Below, in pieces: positions 54,568 through 63,327 of a DNA stretch of 64,000 bases. This DNA is from an uncultured Odoribacter sp. (lineage in GTDB: Bacteria; Bacteroidota; Bacteroidia; Bacteroidales; Marinifilaceae), in the NCBI GenBank assembly GCA_944321165.1, contig CALUKE010000002.1:1-64000 (forward strand), in the 5' to 3' direction. The position numbers were made by a program, and so were the translations under genes. The notes beneath the pieces were generated by a model, which made no database searches, was not told the origin of the DNA, and was given only the letters and a program-made list of their open reading frames with translations. How positions within the stretch are numbered: position 1 is the stretch's first letter; each line of letters opens with the position of its first letter.

Positions 54568-55677
54568 ATGAAAAAAATTGTTTTAGGGGTTTTGTTTTTA
54601 TTCTGGATAACGCTGATTTCAGCCCAGACGACGTATACCGTTAAGTTTGTGAATAAATATAAAGGAGAAGATTTTCGACCGGATAAGATGTATCTTTTTT
54701 CTATTGAAAAAAAAATGGCGATTGATAGTGTTGTGGGTAAGGAGGGGGTTTTTACTTTTACAGGTCAGGCGGATCGACCACAGTTGGCTTCGATTTGCGG
54801 TACCGCTGATGGCTTTTATGTGATTGCCGCTTTTATATTGGATGAAATTCCGATTGAAGTGACTTTTGAAACAGCACCGAAAATTCAAGGATCCGTAGAG
54901 AATGATCGAATGGTTCAGATTACGAATGCTATTGCAGAAGGAGGACAGCAACAGCGGGCCATTCAGATGGAGGCAGAACGGTTGGCTGAAAAATATCAGG
55001 GAGAATTGCCGGATACCGTAGCGAGGCGTTTGGACCTTGAGTGGGAAAAAGTCAGCCGTCAACAGATGACTGCTCTGGAAAATGGAGTGTTGGAAAACAA
55101 GGATAATCTGGTTTCCCTTTATTTTTTGATGAATTATGGAGATGTGATGGATATAGATTTTTTGAATGCTTATTTTGAAGATTATAAATACAAGGATAGT
55201 AAGCTTTTGGAAAAAGTGTTTCAGCGTTTGGATGGTGAAAATAGAAAACGTGTCGGTGCTTTGTTTACTGATTTTACGATGACTGATTTGAATGGCAATG
55301 ATCGGAAATTATCAGATTATGCCGGGAAAGGCCAATATGTATTGTTGGATTTTTGGGCAAGCTGGTGTGCACCTTGTAGAATGGAGATGCCTAAAATAAA
55401 AGAGTTGTACGATCGATACCATTCGAAGGGGTTTCAGATTGTCGGTATCTCTTTGGATAATCAGGAAAAGGCTTGGAAATCTGCTGTCGCTGAGATGAAA
55501 ATGAATTGGGTACAATTGTCGGATTTGAAAGGATGGAAAAATGTGGCCGCGGGACTCTATTATGTACGGGAAATTCCGGCCACTTTATTGCTTGATCCGA
55601 GCGGTAAGATTGTTGCTGTCGGATGGAGGGGAGAGGAATTGGAACAAAAGTTGGTTGAGATTTATGGTGGTGAATAA
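54568..55677 (+). CDS. TlpA-family thiol-disulfide oxidoreductase
   Basis: An exported 369-residue protein with signal peptide MKKIVLGVLFLFWITLISAQ. The N-terminal DUF4369-like beta domain (about 22-115, TYTVKFVNKYKGEDFRPDKMYLFSIEKK...) precedes a helical linker and a C-terminal thioredoxin domain (about 235-369). Its active site is WASWCAPCRMEMP with C267 and C270, and the cis-Pro lies in VREIPATLLLDPSG. It lies 27 bases upstream of the sigma factor gene of the second SusC/D locus, on the same strand. A role in reducing disulfides of periplasmic or surface partners of that locus is inferred. Confidence 0.93.
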   Translation: MKKIVLGVLFLFWITLISAQTTYTVKFVNKYKGEDFRPDKMYLFSIEKKMAIDSVVGKEGVFTFTGQADRPQLASICGTADGFYVIAAFILDEIPIEVTFETAPKIQGSVENDRMVQITNAIAEGGQQQRAIQMEAERLAEKYQGELPDTVARRLDLEWEKVSRQQMTALENGVLENKDNLVSLYFLMNYGDVMDIDFLNAYFEDYKYKDSKLLEKVFQRLDGENRKRVGALFTDFTMTDLNGNDRKLSDYAGKGQYVLLDFWASWCAPCRMEMPKIKELYDRYHSKGFQIVGISLDNQEKAWKSAVAEMKMNWVQLSDLKGWKNVAAGLYYVREIPATLLLDPSGKIVAVGWRGEELEQKLVEIYGGE

Positions 55678-55704
55678 GAAAATCTCTGATCGTGTAAACA
55701 TTTA

Positions 55705-56298
55705 ATGAAGATTGCTCGCCATATAGCGGAAGATGAACGTTTATTGGTTTCCTTGCAACAAGGAGATGAAACCGCATTTGTCTGTATTTTTCGATACTAT
55801 TATCCGGCTTTATTCAATTATTGCAGTCGTATCGTACATGATACCGAAGTGGCCCATGATATTGTTCAGGAAGTTTTCTGCCGTTTGTATGAGAACAGGG
55901 CTTCCATGATTGCGATTTCTTCTTTAAAATCTTATTTGTATAAGGCGGTTTATAATAGCTCTTTGGATATGATTAGACATCAGAAGGTTGTCAATAATTA
56001 TCTTCAAGGGGAAGCGATGGAAGTGTATCTTACACAAGTCGTTCAATTACCGGAAGTGGAAATGAGCATGCATCATGAAGATTTGAAACATATTCTTCAG
56101 GATGCGATAAATACGTTGCCTGCACGTTGTCGGGAAATTTTTTGTATGAGTAAGCTGGAAGGGTTTTCCAATAAACAAATAGCCGAGCAATTGGATATCT
56201 CGATTAAAACTGTTGAAAACCAGATGACATCTGCTTTTGCCCGTTTGCGGAAAGAATTGGAATGGTTCCTTTTGTTTTTCTTTTTTATAAATCAGTAA
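55705..56298 (+). CDS. ECF sigma factor of the FecI-like SusC-linked type
   Basis: A 197-residue sigma-70 family protein. Region 2 is FVCIFRYYYPALFNYCSRIVHDTEVAHDIVQEVFCRLYENR with SLKSYLYKAVYNSSLDMIRH. Region 4 is NTLPARCREIFCMSKLEGFSNKQIAEQLDISIKTVENQMTSAFARLRKEL. A FecR anti-sigma gene (54 bases downstream) and an STN-SusC follow, the standard trans-envelope signalling order. Binding of ligand by SusC should release this factor to transcribe the uptake genes. The C-terminal stretch WFLLFFFFIN is hydrophobic, common in this subfamily. Confidence 0.95.
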   Translation: MKIARHIAEDERLLVSLQQGDETAFVCIFRYYYPALFNYCSRIVHDTEVAHDIVQEVFCRLYENRASMIAISSLKSYLYKAVYNSSLDMIRHQKVVNNYLQGEAMEVYLTQVVQLPEVEMSMHHEDLKHILQDAINTLPARCREIFCMSKLEGFSNKQIAEQLDISIKTVENQMTSAFARLRKELEWFLLFFFFINQ

Positions 56299-56352
56299 AA
56301 GGAATAGGGGGTAGCGTCTGTTTATACGTCTTAAGAAGTAAAATATTGAATC

Positions 56353-57537
56353 ATGCAATTCGATAAAGAACATATAGATACTGATCTGTTGAAGATTTTG
56401 AATGGGGAAGCTTCCGATGAAGAGATGCTTGTTTTTTCAGAATGGCTGAAAGAGAAGGAGCATCTGCTTTATTTTTCCCGCATAAGGAAATTGTGGAATC
56501 TGACTTCCGGTTCGAGGGTAAATGAACCGCAGCTCGAAAAAGAGGTCGCGGCTTTTCGTCTTCGTATGCGGCATATAAGGGCGAGGGAACGTTCCAGGAG
56601 ATACTTGCGCTTTGTGTGGAGAGGTGTTGCTGCTATTTTTTTGATAGGGGGACTTACCCTTGGATTGCGCTATTTCCAGGTCAAAAAAAATGAGCCGGTA
56701 ATACTTGCGACGAAGAGTACTCCTCAGACAGAGATTATTTTGTCTACAAGCGATGGTAAACAGGTGAAATTGAATGCGGAAGAAGAACAATTGGTGAATA
56801 TTGGTGCGGACAATTATGCTCGTGCGCGGAAAGGGATGATCGTATATCCCGAGCAGGTAAAAGTTGCAGAGAAGGAACAATACAATACTTTATCAATCCC
56901 TCGGGGGGGGGAATTCGAGGTGATCCTTTCGGATGGAACCATCGTTTCTCTTAATTCCAAGACAGAATTGAAGTATCCGGTTCGTTTTGATCAAAATGAA
57001 AGAGTGGTGTATGTGTCGGGAGAGGCTTTCTTTCAGGTAAAAAAAGATATTTCTCGTCCATTTTATGTAAAAATGGACAATGGGGTGACTGTTTGTGTGT
57101 ATGGTACAAGTTTTAATGTAAATACACATCATGAGAAATATATACAAACAGTGCTGGTCGAGGGAAGTATTGGGATACAGGGAAATGGTCCGGAATATCG
57201 TCTGCAGCCTTCACAATTGGCCGAATTTTCCAGAAATGGAGAGTTGATGAGGTTGGAAACTGTGGATATCTATCCCTATGTGGCTTGGAAGGATGGAATG
57301 TTCGTGTTTGAAGATCAGAGTTTGGAAGAAATCATGCATACTTTATCATTGTGGTATGATGTGGATGTTTTTTATACCTCAGAAGCCATAAAAGAGTTTC
57401 ATTTTACAGGTAATATGGAGCGGTATGGACAAATAGACCGTATTCTAAAGGCAATAGCCAAAATGGTAAATGTGCAGTTTTCTGTTGAAGGAAAAACAGT
57501 GGTCGTTAGCGAGAAGAAGAGAGATAATCGAAAATAA
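56353..57537 (+). CDS. FecR-family anti-sigma factor
   Basis: Inner-membrane regulator, 394 residues. The cytoplasmic N-terminal part (about 1-80) would hold the sigma factor. A TM segment lies at about 93-108 (GVAAIFLIGGLTLGLRYF). The periplasmic FecR domain (about 180-280) reads LSIPRGGEFEVILSDGTIVSLN...VYVSGEAFFQVKK...VYGTSFNVNTHHEK, and the C-terminal DUF4974-type domain (about 318-394) should contact the STN domain of the SusC. It sits 37 bases before susC. A G9 run at 56903-56911 encodes RGG of the conserved PRGGEF motif and is a possible slippage site. Confidence 0.95.
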   Translation: MQFDKEHIDTDLLKILNGEASDEEMLVFSEWLKEKEHLLYFSRIRKLWNLTSGSRVNEPQLEKEVAAFRLRMRHIRARERSRRYLRFVWRGVAAIFLIGGLTLGLRYFQVKKNEPVILATKSTPQTEIILSTSDGKQVKLNAEEEQLVNIGADNYARARKGMIVYPEQVKVAEKEQYNTLSIPRGGEFEVILSDGTIVSLNSKTELKYPVRFDQNERVVYVSGEAFFQVKKDISRPFYVKMDNGVTVCVYGTSFNVNTHHEKYIQTVLVEGSIGIQGNGPEYRLQPSQLAEFSRNGELMRLETVDIYPYVAWKDGMFVFEDQSLEEIMHTLSLWYDVDVFYTSEAIKEFHFTGNMERYGQIDRILKAIAKMVNVQFSVEGKTVVVSEKKRDNRK

Positions 57538-57574
57538 TAAATAATCATCTAATTAAAACCTAAAATTACAGTTT

Positions 57575-60500
57575 ATGAAAAAAAAGAACGATCATTTTCG
57601 AGTGATACGGGACAGGCTTCGAATGAAAAAGAACTGGAAGCCGGTATATCTTTGTTTCTTTTTTATATGGGCTTTTACTTTTTCGGCAGGGGCCGTTTCC
57701 AGGCTTCAAAATGTAAGAGTCAGTCTAAAATTGGATAAAGTTTCTGTAAAGGATTTTTTCCAGGAGATACAAAAACAGACCGATTTGAAGTTTGTATTCA
57801 ATACAGAACAAACAAAAAAATTGGAACCGGTGAGCATACATGTTCAGTCGGAAACTTTGGAAACGGTGTTGCAGCAAATATTAGGTTCTGCCGGTTTGAC
57901 TTATGAATATGATGGAGATCTGATTATTGTTTGTCCGGTTGAGGTTCGCTCGCAACAGCAGGAAGTGGAGGAGGTGAGAATAGAAGGAACGGTTGTAGAT
58001 AAGTCTGGAAGTCCCTTACCTGGGGTAACCATCTTACTCAAGGGGACGCAATTGGGAACAGCGACCGATGCAAATGGACACTATGTTCTGACACTTCCGA
58101 AAAACAAGCAAATTGTATTGGTATATTCTTTTATCGGAATGGAAACAAAGGAGGTGAAATATACAGGAAAAAATTTCATCCATGTTACGATGGAATATAG
58201 CAAAGAGGAACTTGAAGAAGTTGTTGTGACTGGTTATAGTAAATTGAAAAAAGAGAGTTTTACTGGAAATGCAACGGTTGTCGATCGGGAACAGTTGTTG
58301 AAAACTAATAATAAAAATGTTTTTGCCGCCTTGCAAACGTTTGATCCTTCTTTTCGCTTAAAGGAAAACAATATTTGGGGTTCGGATCCGAACAGTCTGC
58401 CGGAATTCAATATCCGGGGAAATGGCAGTATTGCTATGCAGAAGAGTCTGGATGTGGAACAGGCGCGTCGACAACAACGAACTGCGCTGCAGGATAATCC
58501 TAATTTGCCGATATTCATATTGGATGGATTTGAGGTCAGTATTCAGAAAATTTACGATATGGATATGAATCGGATTGAGAGCATGACCATTTTGAAGGAT
58601 GCTGCTGCAACGGCTATGTATGGTTCCAGAGCTGCCAATGGCGTGGTGGTTGTGACGACAATCGCTCCGAAGCCCGGTGAAATTCGTGTTACTTATAATT
58701 TTACCGGTGGAGCGGAATTCCCGGACCTTTCTGATTACAATTTATGTAATCCGGAAGAAAAACTGTTTGTTGAGAAACTGGCTGGTTTGTATGAAGATCC
58801 TTCTGCGGGTGTACAAGCTGAATTGGAACGTAAATACAATGATCTGTTGAATGAAATTCGTCGGGGGGTCAAGACAGATTGGCTTGCACTTCCTTTACGG
58901 AATGTATTCAATCACAGTCATAGTTTCAATTTTTCGGGTGGTGTTGAAAGTATCCGTTATGGAGTCGACATAAACTATGGTACTCACAATGGTGCCATGA
59001 AAGGATCGTATCGGGACAATATGGGAATTGCTTTGATGCTGGATTATCGTTTGAAGGAGTGGTTACAGGTACAGAATCAGGTTTCTTACAACGTTACGAA
59101 GTCGGAAGATTCCCCTTACGGGACTTTCAGTTTATATGCAAGTTTACAGCCGTATGATCCGGTGTATGATGATGAAGGAGAATTATTACCCACACTAAAA
59201 TATTCCGGCACTACTCCCAAAGAGACGAATCCTTTGTGGAAGGTGGCTTACTTGAATAGCTATTCGGGACGTACGGTATTGAATGATTTGACGAATAACC
59301 TGAGTGTTAATTTGTTTTTGTTTGACGGTTTTTCTTTGAAAGGACAGTTTTCTGTTACCAAGACAGATTCGGAAGCCTGGACCTTCAGCGATCCCCGAGA
59401 TCCTATATATAGAAGTCGTCCCAATAAAGAGAAGGGATCACTGTCATTATATCGGACTGACAATATTGCCTGGAACTTGAATGCAATGGCCTATTATAAC
59501 AAAGCCATCGCAAGACATTTTGTGAATGCCACTTTGGGGGTTAATATGCAGAATAAACGGGATAAGAATTCTAATACCAATTACCAAGGATTTCAATTGG
59601 GGACGATGGACAAACCGGCTTACGCCGCTTCTCAACCGAATAAAACGGTCATTTCCAATTCGGAAAGTCGTCTGATTGGTATATTGGGATCCATCAATTA
59701 TTCTTATGACAATATTTATTTGCTGGACGGCTCTTTTCGTGTGGACGGCTCCTCCCAGTTCGGTTCCAATAACCGTTTCGCCCCTTTCTGGTCTGTGGGT
59801 GTGGGATTGAACATACATAATTATGAGTTTATGAAAGACTGGGGGGTGTTCAGTACTTTGCGTATTCGTGGTAGCTATGGAACAACGGGAAATGTTAATT
59901 TCCCGGCCTATAGTGCTATTTCCAGTTATGAGACTTCCATGGATAGCTGGTATTATTCGACTCCTGCCAATACTTTGATTTATTTAGGAAATCCTGATCT
60001 GACTTGGGAAAAGACCCATACACTGGATGTCGGTGGAACGATCGGTCTGTTCCAGGATCAGTTGTATGTTGAGGCCAACTATTATCGGAAAGAAACCCGT
60101 GATTTGATCGATGAGGTGTCAATTCGTACTTCATCGGGTTTTGAGAAATATTATTCGAATGCCGGTTCTTTGTTAAACAGAGGTTTTGAGTTGAAGGTAA
60201 ATGCAACAGTATTTCGGAATGCTTCCTGGACGGTTGCTTTGAACGGTACCTTGGCTTCGAATAAAAATGAAATTCTCGAACTGGGGGACGATATGGAGGC
60301 ATACAACAAGAAATTGCAGGAGCATTATGAGACTTTGGGCGGAGAATATGCGGATTTAAAGTATATACCTTTGACCCAATATTATGTCGGGGCTTCTACG
60401 ACGGCTATTTATGGGGTTCCTTCTTATGGAATAGATCCATCGAATGGGCAGGAAAAATTTAGGAAAAAGAACGGTCGAAGTACCTATATCTGGAATGCAG

Positions 60501-60982
60501 AGGATCAGGTGGTGCTGGGTGATACAAGTCCTTCGGCCCAGGGGTCGTTTGGTGTGAATGTCGGTTTTAAAGGTTTTTATGTGAATTTGAACTTCTTGTA
60601 TCAGTGGGGAGCTCAGACTTATAATGAGACTTTATTGAACAAAGTGGAAGCGGCCAATATTGCGGGAAGCAATGTGGATCGACGGGTACTGACCGAGCGT
60701 TGGCAAAAACCGGGAGATGTGACTCAGTTTTATGACATACGTAAAAACATCAAGACGCAACCGACCTCTCGTTTTGTACAGGATAATAATTATCTGTCTT
60801 TTAGTGGAATGTCTGCCGGTTACGATTTCCCCGCCCATGTATTGAGTAAATACCGTTTGTCTTCTTTGGGAATTCGTTTTAATGCGAATGATATTTGTCG
60901 TTGGGCCAGTGTAAAAGAAGAACGGGGAACGAGTTATCCGTATGCCAAGAATTACAGTTTTACCCTTAGTTTAGGATTTTAA
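57575..60982 (+). CDS. SusC/RagA-family TonB-linked outer-membrane protein with STN domain
   Basis: Outer-membrane transporter, 1135 residues. It has a signal segment (about 20-40), an STN domain (about 47-115, VSLKLDKVSVKDFFQEIQKQ), a carboxypeptidase-regulatory-like domain (about 134-210, IEGTVVDKSGSPLPGVTIL), a TonB-box-like stretch ELEEVVVTGYSKLKKES, the plug and a barrel ending NYSFTLSLGF. The N-terminal signal is preceded by about 18 basic residues, so an inner ATG (codon 17, MKKNWKPVYL) is an alternative start. SusD starts 3 bases after the stop. Together with the adjacent sigma and FecR genes it forms a complete self-inducing uptake system. The ligand is unknown. Confidence 0.95.
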   Translation: MKKKNDHFRVIRDRLRMKKNWKPVYLCFFFIWAFTFSAGAVSRLQNVRVSLKLDKVSVKDFFQEIQKQTDLKFVFNTEQTKKLEPVSIHVQSETLETVLQQILGSAGLTYEYDGDLIIVCPVEVRSQQQEVEEVRIEGTVVDKSGSPLPGVTILLKGTQLGTATDANGHYVLTLPKNKQIVLVYSFIGMETKEVKYTGKNFIHVTMEYSKEELEEVVVTGYSKLKKESFTGNATVVDREQLLKTNNKNVFAALQTFDPSFRLKENNIWGSDPNSLPEFNIRGNGSIAMQKSLDVEQARRQQRTALQDNPNLPIFILDGFEVSIQKIYDMDMNRIESMTILKDAAATAMYGSRAANGVVVVTTIAPKPGEIRVTYNFTGGAEFPDLSDYNLCNPEEKLFVEKLAGLYEDPSAGVQAELERKYNDLLNEIRRGVKTDWLALPLRNVFNHSHSFNFSGGVESIRYGVDINYGTHNGAMKGSYRDNMGIALMLDYRLKEWLQVQNQVSYNVTKSEDSPYGTFSLYASLQPYDPVYDDEGELLPTLKYSGTTPKETNPLWKVAYLNSYSGRTVLNDLTNNLSVNLFLFDGFSLKGQFSVTKTDSEAWTFSDPRDPIYRSRPNKEKGSLSLYRTDNIAWNLNAMAYYNKAIARHFVNATLGVNMQNKRDKNSNTNYQGFQLGTMDKPAYAASQPNKTVISNSESRLIGILGSINYSYDNIYLLDGSFRVDGSSQFGSNNRFAPFWSVGVGLNIHNYEFMKDWGVFSTLRIRGSYGTTGNVNFPAYSAISSYETSMDSWYYSTPANTLIYLGNPDLTWEKTHTLDVGGTIGLFQDQLYVEANYYRKETRDLIDEVSIRTSSGFEKYYSNAGSLLNRGFELKVNATVFRNASWTVALNGTLASNKNEILELGDDMEAYNKKLQEHYETLGGEYADLKYIPLTQYYVGASTTAIYGVPSYGIDPSNGQEKFRKKNGRSTYIWNAEDQVVLGDTSPSAQGSFGVNVGFKGFYVNLNFLYQWGAQTYNETLLNKVEAANIAGSNVDRRVLTERWQKPGDVTQFYDIRKNIKTQPTSRFVQDNNYLSFSGMSAGYDFPAHVLSKYRLSSLGIRFNANDICRWASVKEERGTSYPYAKNYSFTLSLGF

Positions 60983-60985
60983 AAG

Positions 60986-62563
60986 ATGACGAAAATGAGA
61001 CTGTTTTTGAAAATATATATGTTGTTCGTAGCGATGGGATTTGCTGCGTGTTCCGATTGGTTGGACCTGACACCGGAAGGACAGGCTACCGACGAGAAGG
61101 TTTTTTCAACAGGGGATGGTTTCCGTTCTGTGTTGAGTGGTGTCTATAAGGCGATGTCTTCCAAAGATCTGTATGGAGTGGAGTTGCAATTCGGTGTCGT
61201 AGATTGTATCTCTCGTCAATATACCTGGAATTGGACCAACAAACCGCAAAAGATGGAATATCTGGATGCTTACAATTTTAATTATACCAGTAATAATTTG
61301 CGTCCTGTGATAGATCGGATTTGGCTCAAAGGATTCAATGTCATTGCCAATGCCAATAATTTGATTCAAAATATAAAAGATAAACCGGCGGATATTTTTT
61401 CCAATGGAGAGACTGAAAGACGTTTGATTTTGGGAGAGGCATATGCTTGTAGGGCTTTGATGCATTTTGATTTATTGCGTTTATTTGCTCCTGCTCCGGT
61501 GAATGATGATGGGAAAAATTATGTACCCTATGTCGAGGTCTATCCCAACAGACAGCCGGTCGGTATTCCTGTAAAACCATTTTTGGAGAAGGTGATGGCT
61601 GATTTGGAAAATGCTCGGAATCTGGTGGCGGATTTTGATACGACAGCCTTGGGACAAAGTTTGTGTGCTTCCGGAAAAGCCCGTTTTTACGGGGAATTGG
61701 AGTATGGCATGGAAGGTGCGACGACCCCGGAAACGATAGACGATTTTCTGAAAGGAAGAGGATATCATCTGAATTATTATGCAATTACTGCTTTGTTGGC
61801 AAGGGTATACCAATATGCCGGAAAAGATGAAGAGGCTTTTCAAATGGCCAAGGCTGTTATGGAATTTAAGGCGCATGGAGTGGGGGTAGAGTATGATATG
61901 TTTACCCAAGATGATATGTATGGCTTTATCTATCAGGATAATCCGGAATCTCGAGACGGTTTGAAGGTTGTGTCTAATTTAATTTTTGCACTTTATAATG
62001 AGAGGGCTTATGAGGAGAATAGTCTGAGTACTTATTTTATGAAAAATCCGGAAGGGTTGACTGTAGGAGACTGGTTTGTATTTGATTTGGAAGGACAGGA
62101 AATTTTCAAGAATGTGGATGGGTCGGATGAATTGGCCGATGATTATCGGAAGTATCTGATGTTTCAGGTAGATTATAAGGATATTTCTGCAAAATGGTAT
62201 TGTCATGATGATACGAAGAAACGGGATAATAATGTAACGATATTACCGGTCATTCGTTCGACTGAGATGCGTTATATTATGGCTGAATACTATGCCAGGA
62301 AGGGAAATTTGGAAGAAGCTTATCGGATTTTGAACGATATCAGAGCAAATCGGAATTTGATGAAACCCTTGGAAAATGAGGGGGATTATAAAGTCTTTGA
62401 GCGGAATTTGGTAAGGGATGCCCAAAGAGAATGGATGTCGGAGGGACAATTGTTCTATTTGTATAAACGATTGAATTTTAGTGTAAAGATGAGTGATAAG
62501 GAAACAAGACCGATGAACCGGTCAGAATATATGCTTCCTATACCTGATAATCAATCTATGTAA
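60986..62563 (+). CDS. SusD/RagB-family surface lipoprotein
   Basis: Ligand-binding lid of the second SusC. The signal peptide ends MGFAAC, with lipidated Cys at residue 22. The mature N-terminus CSDWLDLTPEGQATDEKVFSTGDGF is the classic SusD opening. Helical segments LGEAYACRALMHFDLLRLFAP and YYAITALLARVYQYAGKDEEAF carry the TPR-like repeats, and the C-terminal part has TEMRYIMAEYYARKGNLEEAYRILNDIRANR and DAQREWMSEGQLFYLYKRLN. 525 residues is normal. An ATG at 60995 is an alternative start. It begins 3 bases after susC. Confidence 0.95.
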   Translation: MTKMRLFLKIYMLFVAMGFAACSDWLDLTPEGQATDEKVFSTGDGFRSVLSGVYKAMSSKDLYGVELQFGVVDCISRQYTWNWTNKPQKMEYLDAYNFNYTSNNLRPVIDRIWLKGFNVIANANNLIQNIKDKPADIFSNGETERRLILGEAYACRALMHFDLLRLFAPAPVNDDGKNYVPYVEVYPNRQPVGIPVKPFLEKVMADLENARNLVADFDTTALGQSLCASGKARFYGELEYGMEGATTPETIDDFLKGRGYHLNYYAITALLARVYQYAGKDEEAFQMAKAVMEFKAHGVGVEYDMFTQDDMYGFIYQDNPESRDGLKVVSNLIFALYNERAYEENSLSTYFMKNPEGLTVGDWFVFDLEGQEIFKNVDGSDELADDYRKYLMFQVDYKDISAKWYCHDDTKKRDNNVTILPVIRSTEMRYIMAEYYARKGNLEEAYRILNDIRANRNLMKPLENEGDYKVFERNLVRDAQREWMSEGQLFYLYKRLNFSVKMSDKETRPMNRSEYMLPIPDNQSM

Positions 62564-62576
62564 TAATTAAGGAATT

Positions 62577-63317
62577 ATGAGAAAGATATTTTATATTCTA
62601 TTGTCACTGTTTTTGTTGGCTTGTGAAGAACAGGATCTACTGATGTTCGACAATTATCATGAAATCTATTTTGAGAAATATTTTGCGGATGAAAAGTTTC
62701 CAGGAACGGGATTAGCCGATTCTACCATGGTTTCTTTCTTTTTTGCCGAAGATAACGAGGCGTCCGTATATGCAAAGCTGGTTGTCTGTTTGTCTGGTAA
62801 AAAGTTGGAGCGGGATATTCCGTTTTCTTTAAATGTCGTATCGGACGGTACTACGGCGATTGCCGGTGAGTATACTTTGGAAAAGCAGTATATTTTCAGA
62901 GCGTCTACCTATGATCCGACTTCTGATATGATTCGGGATACGATTCAGATACAAATGAATCGTAGCGGGCGACTGGAAGATTTGAAGCAGGGTATTCGCT
63001 TGGAATTGGCCATTGTCCCTACCTCGAATTTGGGTAGCGGACCGTATGAACGTTCCCGGGCTGTTATTGTTTTAACCAAAGATCCGGTGCAGCCTCAATG
63101 GTGGACTCCGGAAGTGGATGCGGAATTGTTGGGCACTTATTCTCCTAAGAAATATAAGTTGTTCCTGAAGAATGTGAAAGGTGCTGAAGAATTGAATGAA
63201 GAAATGATTCAAAACGCTCCGGATAGAGTGTTACAGTTAGTAAGGGCATTTAAATCCTGGTTGACATTAAATCCTCAGCAGGAGGAAGATGGTAGCGACA
63301 TGACTGTTAATGTTTAA
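62577..63317 (+). CDS. DUF4843-family lipoprotein
   Basis: A 246-residue lipoprotein; the signal peptide ends FLLAC (Cys near residue 16). The mature start EEQDLLMFDNYHEIYFEK and the middle IPFSLNVVSDGTTAIAGEYTLEKQYIFRAS (a Calx-beta-like strand pattern) match the DUF4843 family that commonly follows SusD. It likely sits on the cell surface as an extra ligand-binding component. It starts 13 bases after susD, and the next lipoprotein starts within 11 bases of its stop. The biochemical role of the family is unknown. Confidence 0.88.
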   Translation: MRKIFYILLSLFLLACEEQDLLMFDNYHEIYFEKYFADEKFPGTGLADSTMVSFFFAEDNEASVYAKLVVCLSGKKLERDIPFSLNVVSDGTTAIAGEYTLEKQYIFRASTYDPTSDMIRDTIQIQMNRSGRLEDLKQGIRLELAIVPTSNLGSGPYERSRAVIVLTKDPVQPQWWTPEVDAELLGTYSPKKYKLFLKNVKGAEELNEEMIQNAPDRVLQLVRAFKSWLTLNPQQEEDGSDMTVNV

Positions 63318-63327
63318 AATGACGATT

